47,677 nucleotides of DNA from Halorhodospira halophila (lineage in GTDB: Bacteria; Pseudomonadota; Gammaproteobacteria; Nitrococcales; Halorhodospiraceae), in the NCBI RefSeq assembly GCF_016653405.1, contig NZ_NHSN01000029.1, positions 1 through 47,677 on the forward strand, given 5' to 3'. Of the stretch, positions 35,297 to 45,768 are shown piece after piece. The position numbers were made by a program, and so were the translations under genes. The notes under the pieces were generated by a model that was not told the DNA's origin, did not search any database, and saw only the letters and a list, made by a program, of their open reading frames with translations. Each line of letters starts with the position of its first letter. The stretch's first letter is position 1.

Positions 35297-36142
35297 ATGG
35301 GCAACGCCGACCGGGTGGCCACACTGGAGCGGCTGGGTGATTCCGAGACCCTGCCCGCCCTGCCCTACGTCGCTCACGACATCCTTGTGGCCACCAGCCA
35401 CAACGAGGTCAACATCAGTGATGTCGCCGAAACCCTGGCCCGCGAGCCGGGCCTGGCGGCGCGCATCGTGGCCATCGCCAATTACGCCTTCTTCTCCCGG
35501 CGCGAGACCGTCTACTCGCTCGAGCAGGCGATCATGCGCATCGGGCTCAACCGGGTACGCGTGCTCGCCACCTCGCTGCTGCTCAACGAACTCTTCCGGA
35601 CCGCCCAGTGCCCACACTTCCAGCTGCAGCGCTATTGGCACGAGGCCCTGGGCACCGCCTTCTGTGCCGCCCGCCTCGCCCCCGATGCCGCGCCGCGCGA
35701 GAGCCGCGACGCCGCCTATCTGGGCGGCGTCCTGCACAGCATCGGCCTGCTCCTGCTGGTCCACATCTTCCCGCAGACCATGGATGAGATCCTCGCCGAA
35801 CATGAGGCGGACCCGGAGCGCTCGCTGGCCGGACTGACCTACCAGGCGCTCGGCTGCGACTACGGCGAGGCCGGCGCACTGCTGTTGCGCGAGTGGTCGA
35901 TCCCCGAGCCGATCGCCGTCGCCACCGAGAACGCCCACCGCGACCGCTACGAGGGCCCCCACGCGGACCTGGTGGCCACCATCCGGTTCGCCAACGAGTG
36001 GCTGCAACGGGGCTTCGATCCGGAGCAGTGCGCCGACGCCCCGCCCATCCCGCAGCGCAAACTCGAACGCGTGAGCACCGCCTGCCGCGAGGAGTACGAG
36101 GCCCTGGCAGCCTTCGCGCAGCTGCTCAGCGGCGACGACTGA
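35297..36142 (+). CDS. HDOD-domain signalling protein
   Basis: A 281-aa protein dominated by an HDOD domain (about 18-215), a catalytically inactive relative of HD phosphohydrolases. DVAETLAREPGLAARIVAIAN and SLEQAIMRIGLNRVRVLATSL are typical HDOD helices, followed by YLGGVLHSIGLLLLV. No second signalling domain (GGDEF, EAL) is present. HDOD proteins often take part in signal transduction, motility or stress regulation, but the target here is unknown. It begins at ATG 35297, divergent from phaR, and its last 17 nt overlap the end of convergent pabB. Confidence 0.9.
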   Translation: MGNADRVATLERLGDSETLPALPYVAHDILVATSHNEVNISDVAETLAREPGLAARIVAIANYAFFSRRETVYSLEQAIMRIGLNRVRVLATSLLLNELFRTAQCPHFQLQRYWHEALGTAFCAARLAPDAAPRESRDAAYLGGVLHSIGLLLLVHIFPQTMDEILAEHEADPERSLAGLTYQALGCDYGEAGALLLREWSIPEPIAVATENAHRDRYEGPHADLVATIRFANEWLQRGFDPEQCADAPPIPQRKLERVSTACREEYEALAAFAQLLSGDD

Positions 36143-37511
36143 CCGCCGCCGCGGGCCCTCCGCCTTCGGCCAGTGACAGGAAGCCGGCGGCCTTGTCCTC
36201 CGTCTCCTGCAGCTCGGCCTCGGCGGTGGAGTCCGCTACCACGCCCCCGCCGGCCCAGTAGGTCATGGTCCCGCCGCGACAGGTGGCGGTCCGAATGGCG
36301 ATGCTGGTGTCCATGCGCCCGTCCAGCCCCAGGTAGCCGATGGCCCCACAGTAAACACCGCGCGGCCCCGGCTCGAGCTCGGCGATGATCTCCATGGCCC
36401 GGCGCTTCGGCGCACCGGTGATGGAACCGCCGGGCAGGCAGTCACGCAGTAGATCGGTGGCACACCGCCCCGGCGCCAGGCGTCCGGTCACGGTGCTGAC
36501 CAGATGGTGCACGCTGGCAAAGCGTTCCGCCCGGCACAGCGAGGGCACCCGCACGCTGCCCACCGCGCACCCCTTGCCCAGGTCGTTGCGCAGCAGGTCC
36601 ACGATCATCACGTTCTCGGCCCGGTCCTTGGCACTGCCCAACAGATCACGCCGGGCCGCCGCATCCTCAGCCGGATCGGCCGCCCGCGGCCGGGTGCCCT
36701 TGATCGGCTCCGTGGTCACTCCCCCATCGCCATCGAGATGCAGGAAACGCTCCGGCGACAGGCTGAGCACATCGCCCCCGGGGAAGCGCAGCCACGCCGC
36801 GAACGGTGCCGACGAAGCGGCGCGCAGGGCGAGGTAGGCGGCCCGCGGATCGCCCCGGTAGGGCACCGAGAAGCGGCGGGCCAGATTTACCTGATAACAG
36901 TCGCCGGCGTGCAAATACGCCTGCACCCGCCGGAAGGCGGCGGCGTACCCGTCGGCCTCCGGTTCGCGCCGGAGCGCTCCGGCCGTGGACCACGGCTGCA
37001 CGCTGCCACCCGCCTCCCGGCGCCGCGCCATATCGGCCAACCAGTCCTCATCGAGGCGCCGCCCCACCGCCATGCTGCAGCCGTGATGATGGTCGGTGAT
37101 CACCGCCTGCTCGTAGATGCCCACCGCCATCTCGGGCATGCCGGGGTCCGGTCCCCCCACCCCCATCAGCCGCCGCCCCAGATCGTAGCCGAAATACCCC
37201 ACTGCGCCGCCAGTGAACGGCCAGCGGCCATCGACCGGCAGCGGCCCGAGGGCATCGAGCTCGGCGGCCAGGTGCGCCAGCGGATCGCCGCCGCGGCGCT
37301 CTACTCGCCCGCCGCGGCGGATGGTGGTCTGCCCGCCGGCGGCGACCAGGGTAACCGTCGGCCGGGCGACGAGGATGTCGTAGCGCGCTCCGGCGCAGCC
37401 ACCGTGGCCCGAATCGAGCCACGCCGACCACGCCTCGCCGCCAAGCGCGCGCATGGCCGCGGGTCCATCAGCGATGTACGGCAGGGTTCGGATTCGCAGG
37501 GGTGCAGACAC
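36126..37511 (-). CDS. pabB: Aminodeoxychorismate synthase component I
   Basis: Converts chorismate and ammonia to 4-amino-4-deoxychorismate for folate; 461 aa. The Lys in PIKGTRPR (residues around 269-276) is the catalytic Lys of PabB that forms a covalent intermediate; TrpE has Ala at that place. Later conserved segments are NLARRFSVPYRG, LLRNDLGKGCAVGSV and LPGGSITGAPKRRAMEII. The start appears to be GTG 37511, with GGAG about 10 nt upstream. Its 3' end overlaps the HDOD gene by 17 nt. The PabA amidotransferase partner is not in the window. Confidence 0.93.
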   Translation of the reverse strand: MSAPLRIRTLPYIADGPAAMRALGGEAWSAWLDSGHGGCAGARYDILVARPTVTLVAAGGQTTIRRGGRVERRGGDPLAHLAAELDALGPLPVDGRWPFTGGAVGYFGYDLGRRLMGVGGPDPGMPEMAVGIYEQAVITDHHHGCSMAVGRRLDEDWLADMARRREAGGSVQPWSTAGALRREPEADGYAAAFRRVQAYLHAGDCYQVNLARRFSVPYRGDPRAAYLALRAASSAPFAAWLRFPGGDVLSLSPERFLHLDGDGGVTTEPIKGTRPRAADPAEDAAARRDLLGSAKDRAENVMIVDLLRNDLGKGCAVGSVRVPSLCRAERFASVHHLVSTVTGRLAPGRCATDLLRDCLPGGSITGAPKRRAMEIIAELEPGPRGVYCGAIGYLGLDGRMDTSIAIRTATCRGGTMTYWAGGGVVADSTAEAELQETEDKAAGFLSLAEGGGPAAAVSRRR

Positions 37512-37588
37512 AGTGATGGTGCTCCGGACAGATCAGATCGTTTAACCTCACAACGACAAAAAAAACCTACGGTCGACGGAGGAGAACC

Positions 37589-39322
37589 ATGAGCGATCAA
37601 GGCGCCGCCGCATTCTACGATGCCCGCCCCTGGGAGCGCTGCTACGGCACCCGTCACGGCACCGACCCGACGCTGCAGGAACTGACCACGGTGGCGGACA
37701 TCGCCCGGCGGCGGGCCGAGCAAACCCCGCGGCTGCCTGCCTACACCGCCTGCCTGGAGAACGGCCTGCATGCCAGCCTGGATTTCGCCACCGTCGACCG
37801 CCTGGCCGACTGCTTCGCCGCCTGGCTGATCGCCGAAGCCGGGATCCGCCCCGGCGACCGGGTGGCGCTCCAGATGCCCAACTCCCTCCCCTACCCGATC
37901 GCCGTCTTCGGCACTCTGCGCGCCGGCGCGGTGCTGGTGAACATCAACCCGCTCTTCACCCCGCGGGAGATGCAGCACCAGCTGAGCGACAGCGGCGCAC
38001 GCGTGCTGGTCATCGTCGATCTCTTCGCCGACAAGCTCTCCGGCGCCCTGACCGGAACCGCGGTCGAGGAAGTGGTGCTGACCGGCATCGCCGACCTCTT
38101 CCCCTGGCTCAAACGCGGACTGGTCCACGGCGTGCTGCGGGCCAAGCGCGAGATCCCGGCAGCACCGCCGAACGCCCGCCGGCTCGGGGCGGTCCTGAGC
38201 CGCGGCGAACACCTGGGCCCGCAGCCCTGGCCCGAGCGCGGCGCCGACGACCTCGCCCTGCTGCAGTACACCGGCGGCACCACCGGGCTACCCAAGGGCG
38301 CAGAGCTGCGCAACCGCAACATCCTCGCCAACCTCGGCCAGATCAGCGCCATGGCCGGCGACGCCATCCGCCCGGGGCAGGACGTGGTCCTGACCGCGCT
38401 GCCGCTCTACCACATCTTTGCCTTCACCTTTAATCTGCTGACCTTCCACCACTACGGCTGCCGAAACATCCTCTGCCCCTCGCCGCGACCGGTGGACAAG
38501 CTGCGCAAGGCCTTCGAACAGTTCCCGGTCAGCAAGTTCTCGGCGGTCAACCTGCTCTTCCACGGCCTGCTGCAGGCGGAGTGGTTCCGCAACAACCCGC
38601 CAAGGCACCTGGATTTCGCCATCGCCGGCGGCACCGCCCTGCACCGCAGCACCGCCGAACAGTGGCGGTCGCTCCTTGGCCACACCCCACTCGAAGGCTA
38701 CGGACTGACCGAGACCAGCCCGGTCCTGGCGGTGAACCCGCCCCACGGCGAGAACCGCCTGGGCAGTGTCGGGGTTCCACTGCCCGGCACGGATGTGCGC
38801 ATCGTCGACGACAACGACCAGCCCGTCCCCCAGGGCCAGACCGGCGAGATCGTCGGCCGCGGCCCGCAGGTGTTCGAAGGCTACTGGCAACGCCCCGAGG
38901 AGAACCGCCTGGCACTGCGCGGAGGATGGTTCCACACCGGTGACATCGGCTACATGGACAGCGACGGCTACATCCACATCGTCGACCGCAAGAAGGACAT
39001 GATCGACGTCTCCGGCTTCAACGTGTACCCCAATGAGGTCGAGGAGGCCCTCGCCGAGCACCCGGCCGTGGCCGAGGTCGCCGTAGTCGGCGCGCCGCGG
39101 GGCGAGGCGGGCGAAACGGTGGTCGCATTCGTGGTCACGCCCGGCGACGAGGAACTCACCGAGCCGGAGCTGATCGATTTCGCCCGGCAGCAGCTGACCA
39201 ACTACAAGGTACCCCGGCGGGTGATCTTCCGCGACGCCCTACCCAAATCCGCCGTGGGTAAGCTACTGCGCCGCGACTTGCGCGAGGACGCCCGGGCCGT
39301 GATCGAGCCGGCCGCGGCGTAA
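37589..39322 (+). CDS. fadD: Long-chain fatty acid-CoA ligase
   Basis: Activates fatty acids to acyl-CoA with ATP in two steps; 577 aa, the size of FadD. The AMP-binding loop is LLQYTGGTTGLPKGAEL (about residues 229-245). GYGLTETSPVLAVNP is the A5 segment. GDIGYMDSDGYIHIVDRKKD and VYPNEVEEAL follow. The conserved C-terminal Lys is in PKSAVGKLLRRDLR. ATG 37589 follows GGAGGAGAACC. The fatty acyl-CoA product can feed beta-oxidation and hence PHA monomers, which would fit the neighbourhood. Confidence 0.94.
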   Translation: MSDQGAAAFYDARPWERCYGTRHGTDPTLQELTTVADIARRRAEQTPRLPAYTACLENGLHASLDFATVDRLADCFAAWLIAEAGIRPGDRVALQMPNSLPYPIAVFGTLRAGAVLVNINPLFTPREMQHQLSDSGARVLVIVDLFADKLSGALTGTAVEEVVLTGIADLFPWLKRGLVHGVLRAKREIPAAPPNARRLGAVLSRGEHLGPQPWPERGADDLALLQYTGGTTGLPKGAELRNRNILANLGQISAMAGDAIRPGQDVVLTALPLYHIFAFTFNLLTFHHYGCRNILCPSPRPVDKLRKAFEQFPVSKFSAVNLLFHGLLQAEWFRNNPPRHLDFAIAGGTALHRSTAEQWRSLLGHTPLEGYGLTETSPVLAVNPPHGENRLGSVGVPLPGTDVRIVDDNDQPVPQGQTGEIVGRGPQVFEGYWQRPEENRLALRGGWFHTGDIGYMDSDGYIHIVDRKKDMIDVSGFNVYPNEVEEALAEHPAVAEVAVVGAPRGEAGETVVAFVVTPGDEELTEPELIDFARQQLTNYKVPRRVIFRDALPKSAVGKLLRRDLREDARAVIEPAAA

Positions 39323-39354
39323 GCGGCTCCTCGGAGCCAACCCGGCGGGCGTGG

Positions 39355-39360
39355 TATCCT
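39355..39360 (+). promoter_or_regulatory. Extended -10 element of yebC
   Basis: TGG-TATCCT (39352-39360) is an extended -10. The start would fall near 39367, 39 nt before yebC. No clear -35. Confidence 0.45.
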
Positions 39361-39405
39361 GACGCGCTCGAGCGACCCCCCGACGAGCAAGCCTGTAGAG
39401 GATCC

Positions 39406-40149
39406 ATGGCTGGACACAGCAAGTGGGCCAACATCAAGCGCCACAAGTGGGCGCAGGACGCCAAACGGTCCAAGATCTTCACCAAGCACATCCGCGAGAT
39501 CACCGTCGCGGCGCGCCTTGGCGGGCCCGACCCGGAGATGAACGCGCGGCTGCGGCTGGCCCTGGACCGCGCCTTCGCGGTGAACCTGCCCAAGGACCGC
39601 GCCGACGCCGCCATCAAGAAGGGCGCCGGCCTGGAGGAGGCGGAGGCCTACGAGGAGATCCGCTACGAGGGCTACGGCCCCGGCGGCTCGGCGATCATGG
39701 TCGACTGCATGACCGACAACCGCAACCGCACCGTCTCCGAGGTTCGCCACGCCTTCAGCAAGCACGGCGGCAAGATGGGCACCGACAACTCGGTCGCCTA
39801 TCTCTTTCAGGAGCGCGGTGTGCTGATCTTCGCCCCGGGCACGGACGGCGACCAAGTGCTCGAAGTCGCCCTGGAGGCCGGCGCCGATGACCTGGTAGAG
39901 AACGACGACGGCTCGCTGGAGGTGCTCACGACCCCGGAGGCCTACCGGGGCGTGCGCGATGCGCTGATCCTCGCCGGGCTGGAGCCGGCCCAGGCGGACG
40001 TGACCCAGCGCCCGGACCTGACCGTACAGGTCGAGGGCGAGAACGCCCGCAGCACCGCCAAGCTGATCGAGCGCCTGGAGGATCTGGACGACGTGCAGCA
40101 CGTCTACACCAACGCCGACCTGCCGGCGGAGGCCTACGAAGAAGGCTAG
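39406..40149 (+). CDS. yebC: YebC/PmpR-family transcription or translation regulator
   Basis: A 247-aa, three-domain cytoplasmic YebC protein starting MAGHSKWANIKRHKWAQDAK and IFTKHIREITVAARLGG, with later EGYGPGGSAIMVDCMTDNRNRT. YebC proteins are described as transcription regulators and, more recently, as ribosome-associated factors affecting elongation through proline stretches. It is directly upstream of ruvC with 3 nt between, the classical arrangement. Acidic C-terminal sequence fits the general composition here. A proline-stretch role would be notable beside the Glu-Pro repeat of TolA. Confidence 0.96.
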   Translation: MAGHSKWANIKRHKWAQDAKRSKIFTKHIREITVAARLGGPDPEMNARLRLALDRAFAVNLPKDRADAAIKKGAGLEEAEAYEEIRYEGYGPGGSAIMVDCMTDNRNRTVSEVRHAFSKHGGKMGTDNSVAYLFQERGVLIFAPGTDGDQVLEVALEAGADDLVENDDGSLEVLTTPEAYRGVRDALILAGLEPAQADVTQRPDLTVQVEGENARSTAKLIERLEDLDDVQHVYTNADLPAEAYEEG

Positions 40150-40152
40150 GCG

Positions 40153-40656
40153 ATGACCCGCATCCTCGGCATCGACCCCGGCTCGCGGGTCACCGGCTAC
40201 GGGATCGTCGACGACGGCCGGCCCTGTCGCCTGGTGGCTGAGGGGACGCTGCGCCTGCCCCGGCAGTCTGGACTGGCCGAGCGACTGGGCCGCATCTTCG
40301 ACGGCCTGGCCGGGCTGATCGCCGAGCACCACCCCGACGAGGTCGCCCTCGAGCAGGTCTTCGTCCACCGCAACGCCGACACCGCGCTCAAGCTCGGGCA
40401 CGCCCGCGGCGCCGCGCTGACCGCCTGCGTCCACGCCGGACTGCCGGTGGCCGAGTACGCGCCGGCGCGGATCAAGCAGGCCGTCGCAGGCAGCGGCCGC
40501 GCCGACAAGGGCCAGGTGGGCTACATGGTCCGGGCGCTGCTGCGTCTGCGCACCAACCCGGCCGAGGACGCCGCCGACGCTCTGGCCGCCGCCCTCTGCC
40601 ACGCCCATCACCGCAGCGCGCCGCTGGCGCAGGCCGCCTCCGGAGCCCCGCGATGA
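40153..40656 (+). CDS. ruvC: Holliday junction endonuclease RuvC
   Basis: Structure-specific endonuclease that cuts Holliday junctions after branch migration by RuvAB; 167 aa. The RNase H-like fold shows catalytic Asp8 in ILGIDPGSR, Glu in ALEQVFVHRN and C-terminal acidic residues in EDAADALAAA. The central loop KQAVAGSGRADK is typical. Tight spacing after yebC and a 4-nt overlap (ATGA at 40653) with ruvA indicate cotranscription. Confidence 0.97.
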   Translation: MTRILGIDPGSRVTGYGIVDDGRPCRLVAEGTLRLPRQSGLAERLGRIFDGLAGLIAEHHPDEVALEQVFVHRNADTALKLGHARGAALTACVHAGLPVAEYAPARIKQAVAGSGRADKGQVGYMVRALLRLRTNPAEDAADALAAALCHAHHRSAPLAQAASGAPR

Positions 40657-41267
40657 TCGCCCGACTGCGCGGTACCCTGCTCGAGAAGCGCCCCCCCACC
40701 CTGGTGGTCGAGGTCAACGGGCTCGGCTACGAGGTCGAGGCACCGCTGTCCACCATCGAGGCCCTCCCCGAGACCGGCCAGGAGGTCATTCTGCATACCC
40801 ACCTCAGCGTCCGCGAGGACGGGCAGACCCTGTTTGGCTTCCGCGCGCGCACCGAGCGCGACCTGTTCCGGCGGCTGATCCGGGTCTCCGGGGTGGGGCC
40901 CAAGCTGGGCCTGGCCCTGCTCTCCGGTGTCGACGGCGAGGAGCTGGTCCGCTGCGTCCGCGACGACGACCCCAAACGGCTGACTCAGGTACCGGGAATC
41001 GGCCGCAAGACCGCCGAGCGACTCATCGTCGAACTGCGCGACCGACTCGAAGGCATCGCCTCCGGCGGCGCCGGCACCGCCACGCAGCAGGCCGACCAGC
41101 CCGCAGGCGGGGATGACCCGGTGGGCGAGGCCGTTGAGGGCCTCGTCGCTCTGGGCTACAAACCGCCCGAAGCCTCGCGCATGGCCCGCGGCGCGGCCGA
41201 GCCGGGCCTTGGCTGTGAAGCGATCATCCGGCGTGCGCTTCAGCGCGCCGTGCCGCGAGGGGGGTGA
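40653..41267 (+). CDS. ruvA: Holliday junction DNA-binding protein RuvA
   Basis: A 204-aa tetrameric protein that binds four-way junctions and loads RuvB. It starts [12 protein letters not shown] with the OB-fold; helix-hairpin-helix motifs are [18 protein letters not shown] and [20 protein letters not shown]. The C-terminal domain (about 150-204) that contacts RuvB contains [13 protein letters not shown]. Its start overlaps the ruvC stop (ATGA). Confidence 0.97.
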   Translation: MIARLRGTLLEKRPPTLVVEVNGLGYEVEAPLSTIEALPETGQEVILHTHLSVREDGQTLFGFRARTERDLFRRLIRVSGVGPKLGLALLSGVDGEELVRCVRDDDPKRLTQVPGIGRKTAERLIVELRDRLEGIASGGAGTATQQADQPAGGDDPVGEAVEGLVALGYKPPEASRMARGAAEPGLGCEAIIRRALQRAVPRGG

Positions 41268-41269
41268 TC

Positions 41270-42310
<1,041 letters not shown>

Positions 42311-42355
42311 CTCGCCGGGAGCGCGGACCGGGCGACGACGCCCCGGCACTTGTCA

Positions 42356-42396
42356 TTCCAGTGGAACTTGTTTCTGTAACTAGCTGTCGTTAAATT
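42356..42396 (+). promoter_or_regulatory. Tol operon promoter with adjoining palindrome
   Basis: TTGTTT (42368-42373), 17-nt spacer and TAAATT (42391-42396) form a plausible sigma-70 promoter in a locally AT-rich patch, with a start near 42403 and a short leader. The palindrome TTCCA-G-TGGAA (42356-42366) ends one base before the -35 and could bind a regulator. Confidence 0.5.
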
Positions 42397-42430
42397 CGAT
42401 CCTCCGGCCCTGCCAGCGCGAACGACAACC

Positions 42431-43129
42431 ATGACCGCCGACGTCTCTGTCATCCGTCTCATCCTCGACGCCAGCCTGCTGGTGCAGGCCGTGATGCTGT
42501 CGCTGATCCTCGCCTCGATCACCTCGTGGGCGCTGATCCTCTACAAGCGCCTGATCCTCAAGCGCGCCGAGCAGACCGCCATCCGCTTCGAAGAGGAGTT
42601 CTGGGCCGGCGGCAACCTGGCCGAGATCTACCGCCGGCTCAGCGACGAGGGCCCCGGCGAGCACGCCGGCATGGAGCGTATCTTCCGCGCCGGCTTTCAG
42701 GAGTTCTCGCGCATGCGCAAGCAGAGCGGAGCCCCGCCGGCGGCAGTGGTCGAGGCCGCCCATCGCGCCATGCGCGTATCGGTCAGCCGCGAACTGGACA
42801 ACGCCGAGCGCCACCTGCAGTTCCTGGCCACGGTGGGCTCGGTCAGCCCGTACGTGGGGCTGTTCGGGACCGTGTGGGGCATCATGAACTCGTTCCGCGC
42901 CCTGGCCGGGCAACAGCAGGCGACCCTGGCCACCGTGGCGCCGGGCATCGCCGAGGCCCTGATCGCCACCGCCCTGGGGCTGTTCGCGGCCATTCCGGCG
43001 GTCATCGCCTATAACCATTACGCCAACCGCGCCGAGCGGCTCGCCAACCGCTACGAGACCTTCGTCGAGGAGTTCACCAGCATCCTCGAGCGGCATACGC
43101 ATGCGGCCGGCGCGGCGCCGGCCAGGTAG
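42431..43129 (+). CDS. tolQ: Tol-Pal inner-membrane protein TolQ
   Basis: A 232-aa MotA/TolQ/ExbB-family proton-channel subunit. One N-terminal helix (about 15-38, VQAVMLSLILASITSWALIL) is followed by a cytoplasmic loop and two further helices: SPYVGLFGTVWGIMNSF and the one around ATALGLFAAIPAVIAYN. TolQ with TolR uses the proton motive force to energise TolA. ATG 42431 begins the operon tolQRAB-pal-cpoB. Confidence 0.96.
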   Translation: MTADVSVIRLILDASLLVQAVMLSLILASITSWALILYKRLILKRAEQTAIRFEEEFWAGGNLAEIYRRLSDEGPGEHAGMERIFRAGFQEFSRMRKQSGAPPAAVVEAAHRAMRVSVSRELDNAERHLQFLATVGSVSPYVGLFGTVWGIMNSFRALAGQQQATLATVAPGIAEALIATALGLFAAIPAVIAYNHYANRAERLANRYETFVEEFTSILERHTHAAGAAPAR

Positions 43130-43140
43130 GAGGGCACGCC

Positions 43141-43605
<465 letters not shown>

Positions 43606-43615
43606 GGCCCTGCCC

Positions 43616-44434
43616 ATGCGCTGGCTGAGAGTGCCAACCCCCAGACTGCCGCGCCGGCTGGCGAGCAGCCCGTCGCGTTTTGTGATCTACTCCACCCTGG
43701 GGCATGTGGCGGTATTCACGGTGGTGGGTGCGAACTTCGCAACCTGCACCCGCACCCCCGAAGCCCCCTCGTTCGACGGCCCGGTCATCGAGGCCACCGC
43801 GGTGGACAGCGCCGCCGTGGAGGCGGAGATGGAGCGGCGTCAGGAACCGGAGCCAGAACCGGAGCCGGAGCCCGAGCCGGAGCCGGAACCCGAGCCGAAG
43901 CCAGAACCGGAGCCGGAGCCGGAGCCGGAGCCAGAGCCAGAGCCGGAGCCCGAGCCCGAACCGGAGCCGGAACCGGAGCCCGAGCCGGATCCAGCCGAGC
44001 AGCGGGCGGAAGAGCAGGAGCGGCTTCGCGAGGAGATCCGCCAGCGCATGGCGGAAGAGCGCGAGGCGCAGCGCCAGCAGGAACTCGAAGCCGAACGCCA
44101 GCGCCAGGAAGCGGCCCGCCAGGAGGCCGAGGAGCAACGCCGACTGCAGGGGCAGCAGCAGCGCTACACCGCGGCGATCGCCGAGGCTGTCGAGCGCAAC
44201 TGGCGACGCCCCACCGGCACGCCCGAGGGGCTCGAGGCGGTCATCCGGGTGTCGTTCTCGCGAAGCGGCGACGTGCGCCGGGTCGAGGTCGTCAGCGGCA
44301 GCGGTGACTCCGGCTTCGACCGTTCCGTCGAGCGCGCCGTCCAGGCCGCCTCGCCGGTGCCTTTCCCCGACGAGGCCGCGCTGCAGGAGCGCATGCAGAC
44401 CATAACCTTCCGATTCGCACCGGACCGGAGTTAA
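43616..44434 (+). CDS. tolA: Tol-Pal linker protein TolA with Glu-Pro stalk
   Basis: Spans the periplasm from TolQR to TolB and Pal; 272 aa, shorter than E. coli TolA (421). One N-terminal signal-anchor helix (about residues 22-42) is followed by a stalk. Residues 77-126 are 25 successive X-Pro dipeptides: nine Glu-Pro, one Lys-Pro, fourteen Glu-Pro, one Asp-Pro. A short Glu/Gln/Arg-rich helix (128-180) replaces the long Ala/Lys/Glu helix of E. coli TolA. The C-terminal TonB-like domain (181-272) contains [16 protein letters not shown]. It is probable that TolA works normally but with a stiff polyproline-like stalk. Confidence 0.9.
   Translation: MRWLRVPTPRLPRRLASSPSRFVIYSTLGHVAVFTVVGANFATCTRTPEAPSFDGPVIEATAVDSAAVEAEMERRQEPEPEPEPEPEPEPEPEPKPEPEPEPEPEPEPEPEPEPEPEPEPEPEPDPAEQRAEEQERLREEIRQRMAEEREAQRQQELEAERQRQEAARQEAEEQRRLQGQQQRYTAAIAEAVERNWRRPTGTPEGLEAVIRVSFSRSGDVRRVEVVSGSGDSGFDRSVERAVQAASPVPFPDEAALQERMQTITFRFAPDRS
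43844..43993 (+). repeat. Hexanucleotide repeat encoding Glu-Pro dipeptides in tolA
   Basis: Twenty-five successive GARCCN-type hexamers (one AAGCCA, one GATCCA) run without interruption. Synonymous variation between units shows selection for the peptide rather than recent slippage. The opposite strand reads as a Gly-Ser string, which is not a gene. Confidence 0.95.
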
Positions 44435-44437
44435 GCC

Positions 44438-45745
44438 GTGACGCGACTGAACCGAGTATGGAGCACCGTGTACCTGGCAGCCCTGCTGATGCTGCCCGGG
44501 CAGGCCAGCGCCGATGACGTGGTGATCGACATCATCGGCGGCATCGAGGGCGCCACCCCCATCGCCGTCGTGCCGTTCCAGCGCGCCGATGGCGCCGACC
44601 CGGAGACCGGGATCGCCCCGATCATCACCGCCAACCTCGCCCGCACCGGCCGCTTCGACGTCCTGCCGGAGGACGACCTGGTGGCCACCCCGGGGCGCAT
44701 GGAGGACGTGCGCTTCTCCACCTGGCGCGCCCAGGGCGTGGACCATCTGGTGGTCGGCGGCATCGATAATGCCACCGACGGCCGTTACGAGGTGCGCTTC
44801 GAACTCCTTGACGCCTTCCAGGGACAGCGGACCGACGGCCGGCGCTACCGCGCCGAAGAGCGCCACCTGCGCACCCTGGCCCACACCATCTCCGACCGCA
44901 TCTACGAGGCGATCACCGACCGCCCAGGCACCTTCACCAAGCGGATCGCCTACGTCGCAGTCGAGCAGCGCGAGGACGGCGAGGGCCGGCAACATCGACT
45001 GGTGGTAGCCGATTCCGACGGACACCGGCCACAGACCATCCTGACCTCCGATGAGCCACTGCTCTCGCCCGCCTGGTCACCGTCGCGGGACCGCCTGGCT
45101 TACGTCTCCTTTGAAGGCCGCCGCTCGGAGGTTTTCGTCCAGGAGATCCGCACCGGAGAGCGCGAGCAGGTAGCCAGCTTCCGCGGGATCAACAGCGCCC
45201 CGGCCTGGTCACCGGACGGCGACCGGCTGGCGGTCACCCTGTCGCGCGACGGCGCCGCCAACATCTACCTGATCGACCTAGCCAGCGGTGAGGTCCGCCC
45301 CGTCACCGACCACTGGGCCATCGACACCGAGGCCACCTGGAGCCCCGACGGCGAGTGGATCTACTTCACCTCCGACCGGGGCGGACGGCCACAGATCTAC
45401 CGCACCACGCCGGATGGCGGCGAGACGGAACGGGTTACCTATGAGGGGGCGTACAACGCCCGGCCGAGCATCTCACCCGACGGTGAGCGGATGGCCATGG
45501 TTCACCGCCACGACGGGCAGTACTATATCGCCCTGCAGGATCTGGAGACCGAGGCGGTGCAGATCATCAGCGACGGGCCGGCCGACGAATCGCCGAGCTT
45601 CGCCCCCAACGGTGACCTGGTCATCTACACCGCTGGCGGCACCGAGGGGCAGCGACTGGCCACAGCCTCGGTCATCGGCGGCGCGGTGGCCCCACTGGAG
45701 TCCACCGAACGACCGGATACCCGCGTACGCGAACCGGCCTGGTAA
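44438..45745 (+). CDS. tolB: Tol-Pal periplasmic beta-propeller protein TolB
   Basis: A 435-aa periplasmic protein that binds Pal and TolA. The signal peptide is about residues 1-25 (...GQASA). The N-terminal domain contains EGATPIAVVPFQ. The C-terminal six-bladed propeller (about 175-430) shows repeated SPAWSPSRDRLAYVSFEG, SAPAWSPDGDRLAVTLS and EATWSPDGEWIYFTSD motifs. GTG 44438 is the start, 7 nt after GGAG. It follows tolA by 3 nt and is followed by pal after 23 nt. Confidence 0.97.
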   Translation: MTRLNRVWSTVYLAALLMLPGQASADDVVIDIIGGIEGATPIAVVPFQRADGADPETGIAPIITANLARTGRFDVLPEDDLVATPGRMEDVRFSTWRAQGVDHLVVGGIDNATDGRYEVRFELLDAFQGQRTDGRRYRAEERHLRTLAHTISDRIYEAITDRPGTFTKRIAYVAVEQREDGEGRQHRLVVADSDGHRPQTILTSDEPLLSPAWSPSRDRLAYVSFEGRRSEVFVQEIRTGEREQVASFRGINSAPAWSPDGDRLAVTLSRDGAANIYLIDLASGEVRPVTDHWAIDTEATWSPDGEWIYFTSDRGGRPQIYRTTPDGGETERVTYEGAYNARPSISPDGERMAMVHRHDGQYYIALQDLETEAVQIISDGPADESPSFAPNGDLVIYTAGGTEGQRLATASVIGGAVAPLESTERPDTRVREPAW

Positions 45746-45768
45746 ACCACCTGCGAGGACGAGACACC

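Noticed and set aside
37558-37565. A-run before fadD as a minus-strand terminator
   Set aside because: No stem precedes the T-run on the minus strand and there is no minus-strand gene that would end there.
43840-44049. Gly-Ser repeat protein on the minus strand
   Set aside because: It is the complement of the Glu-Pro codons of tolA, with no ribosome-binding site or promoter.
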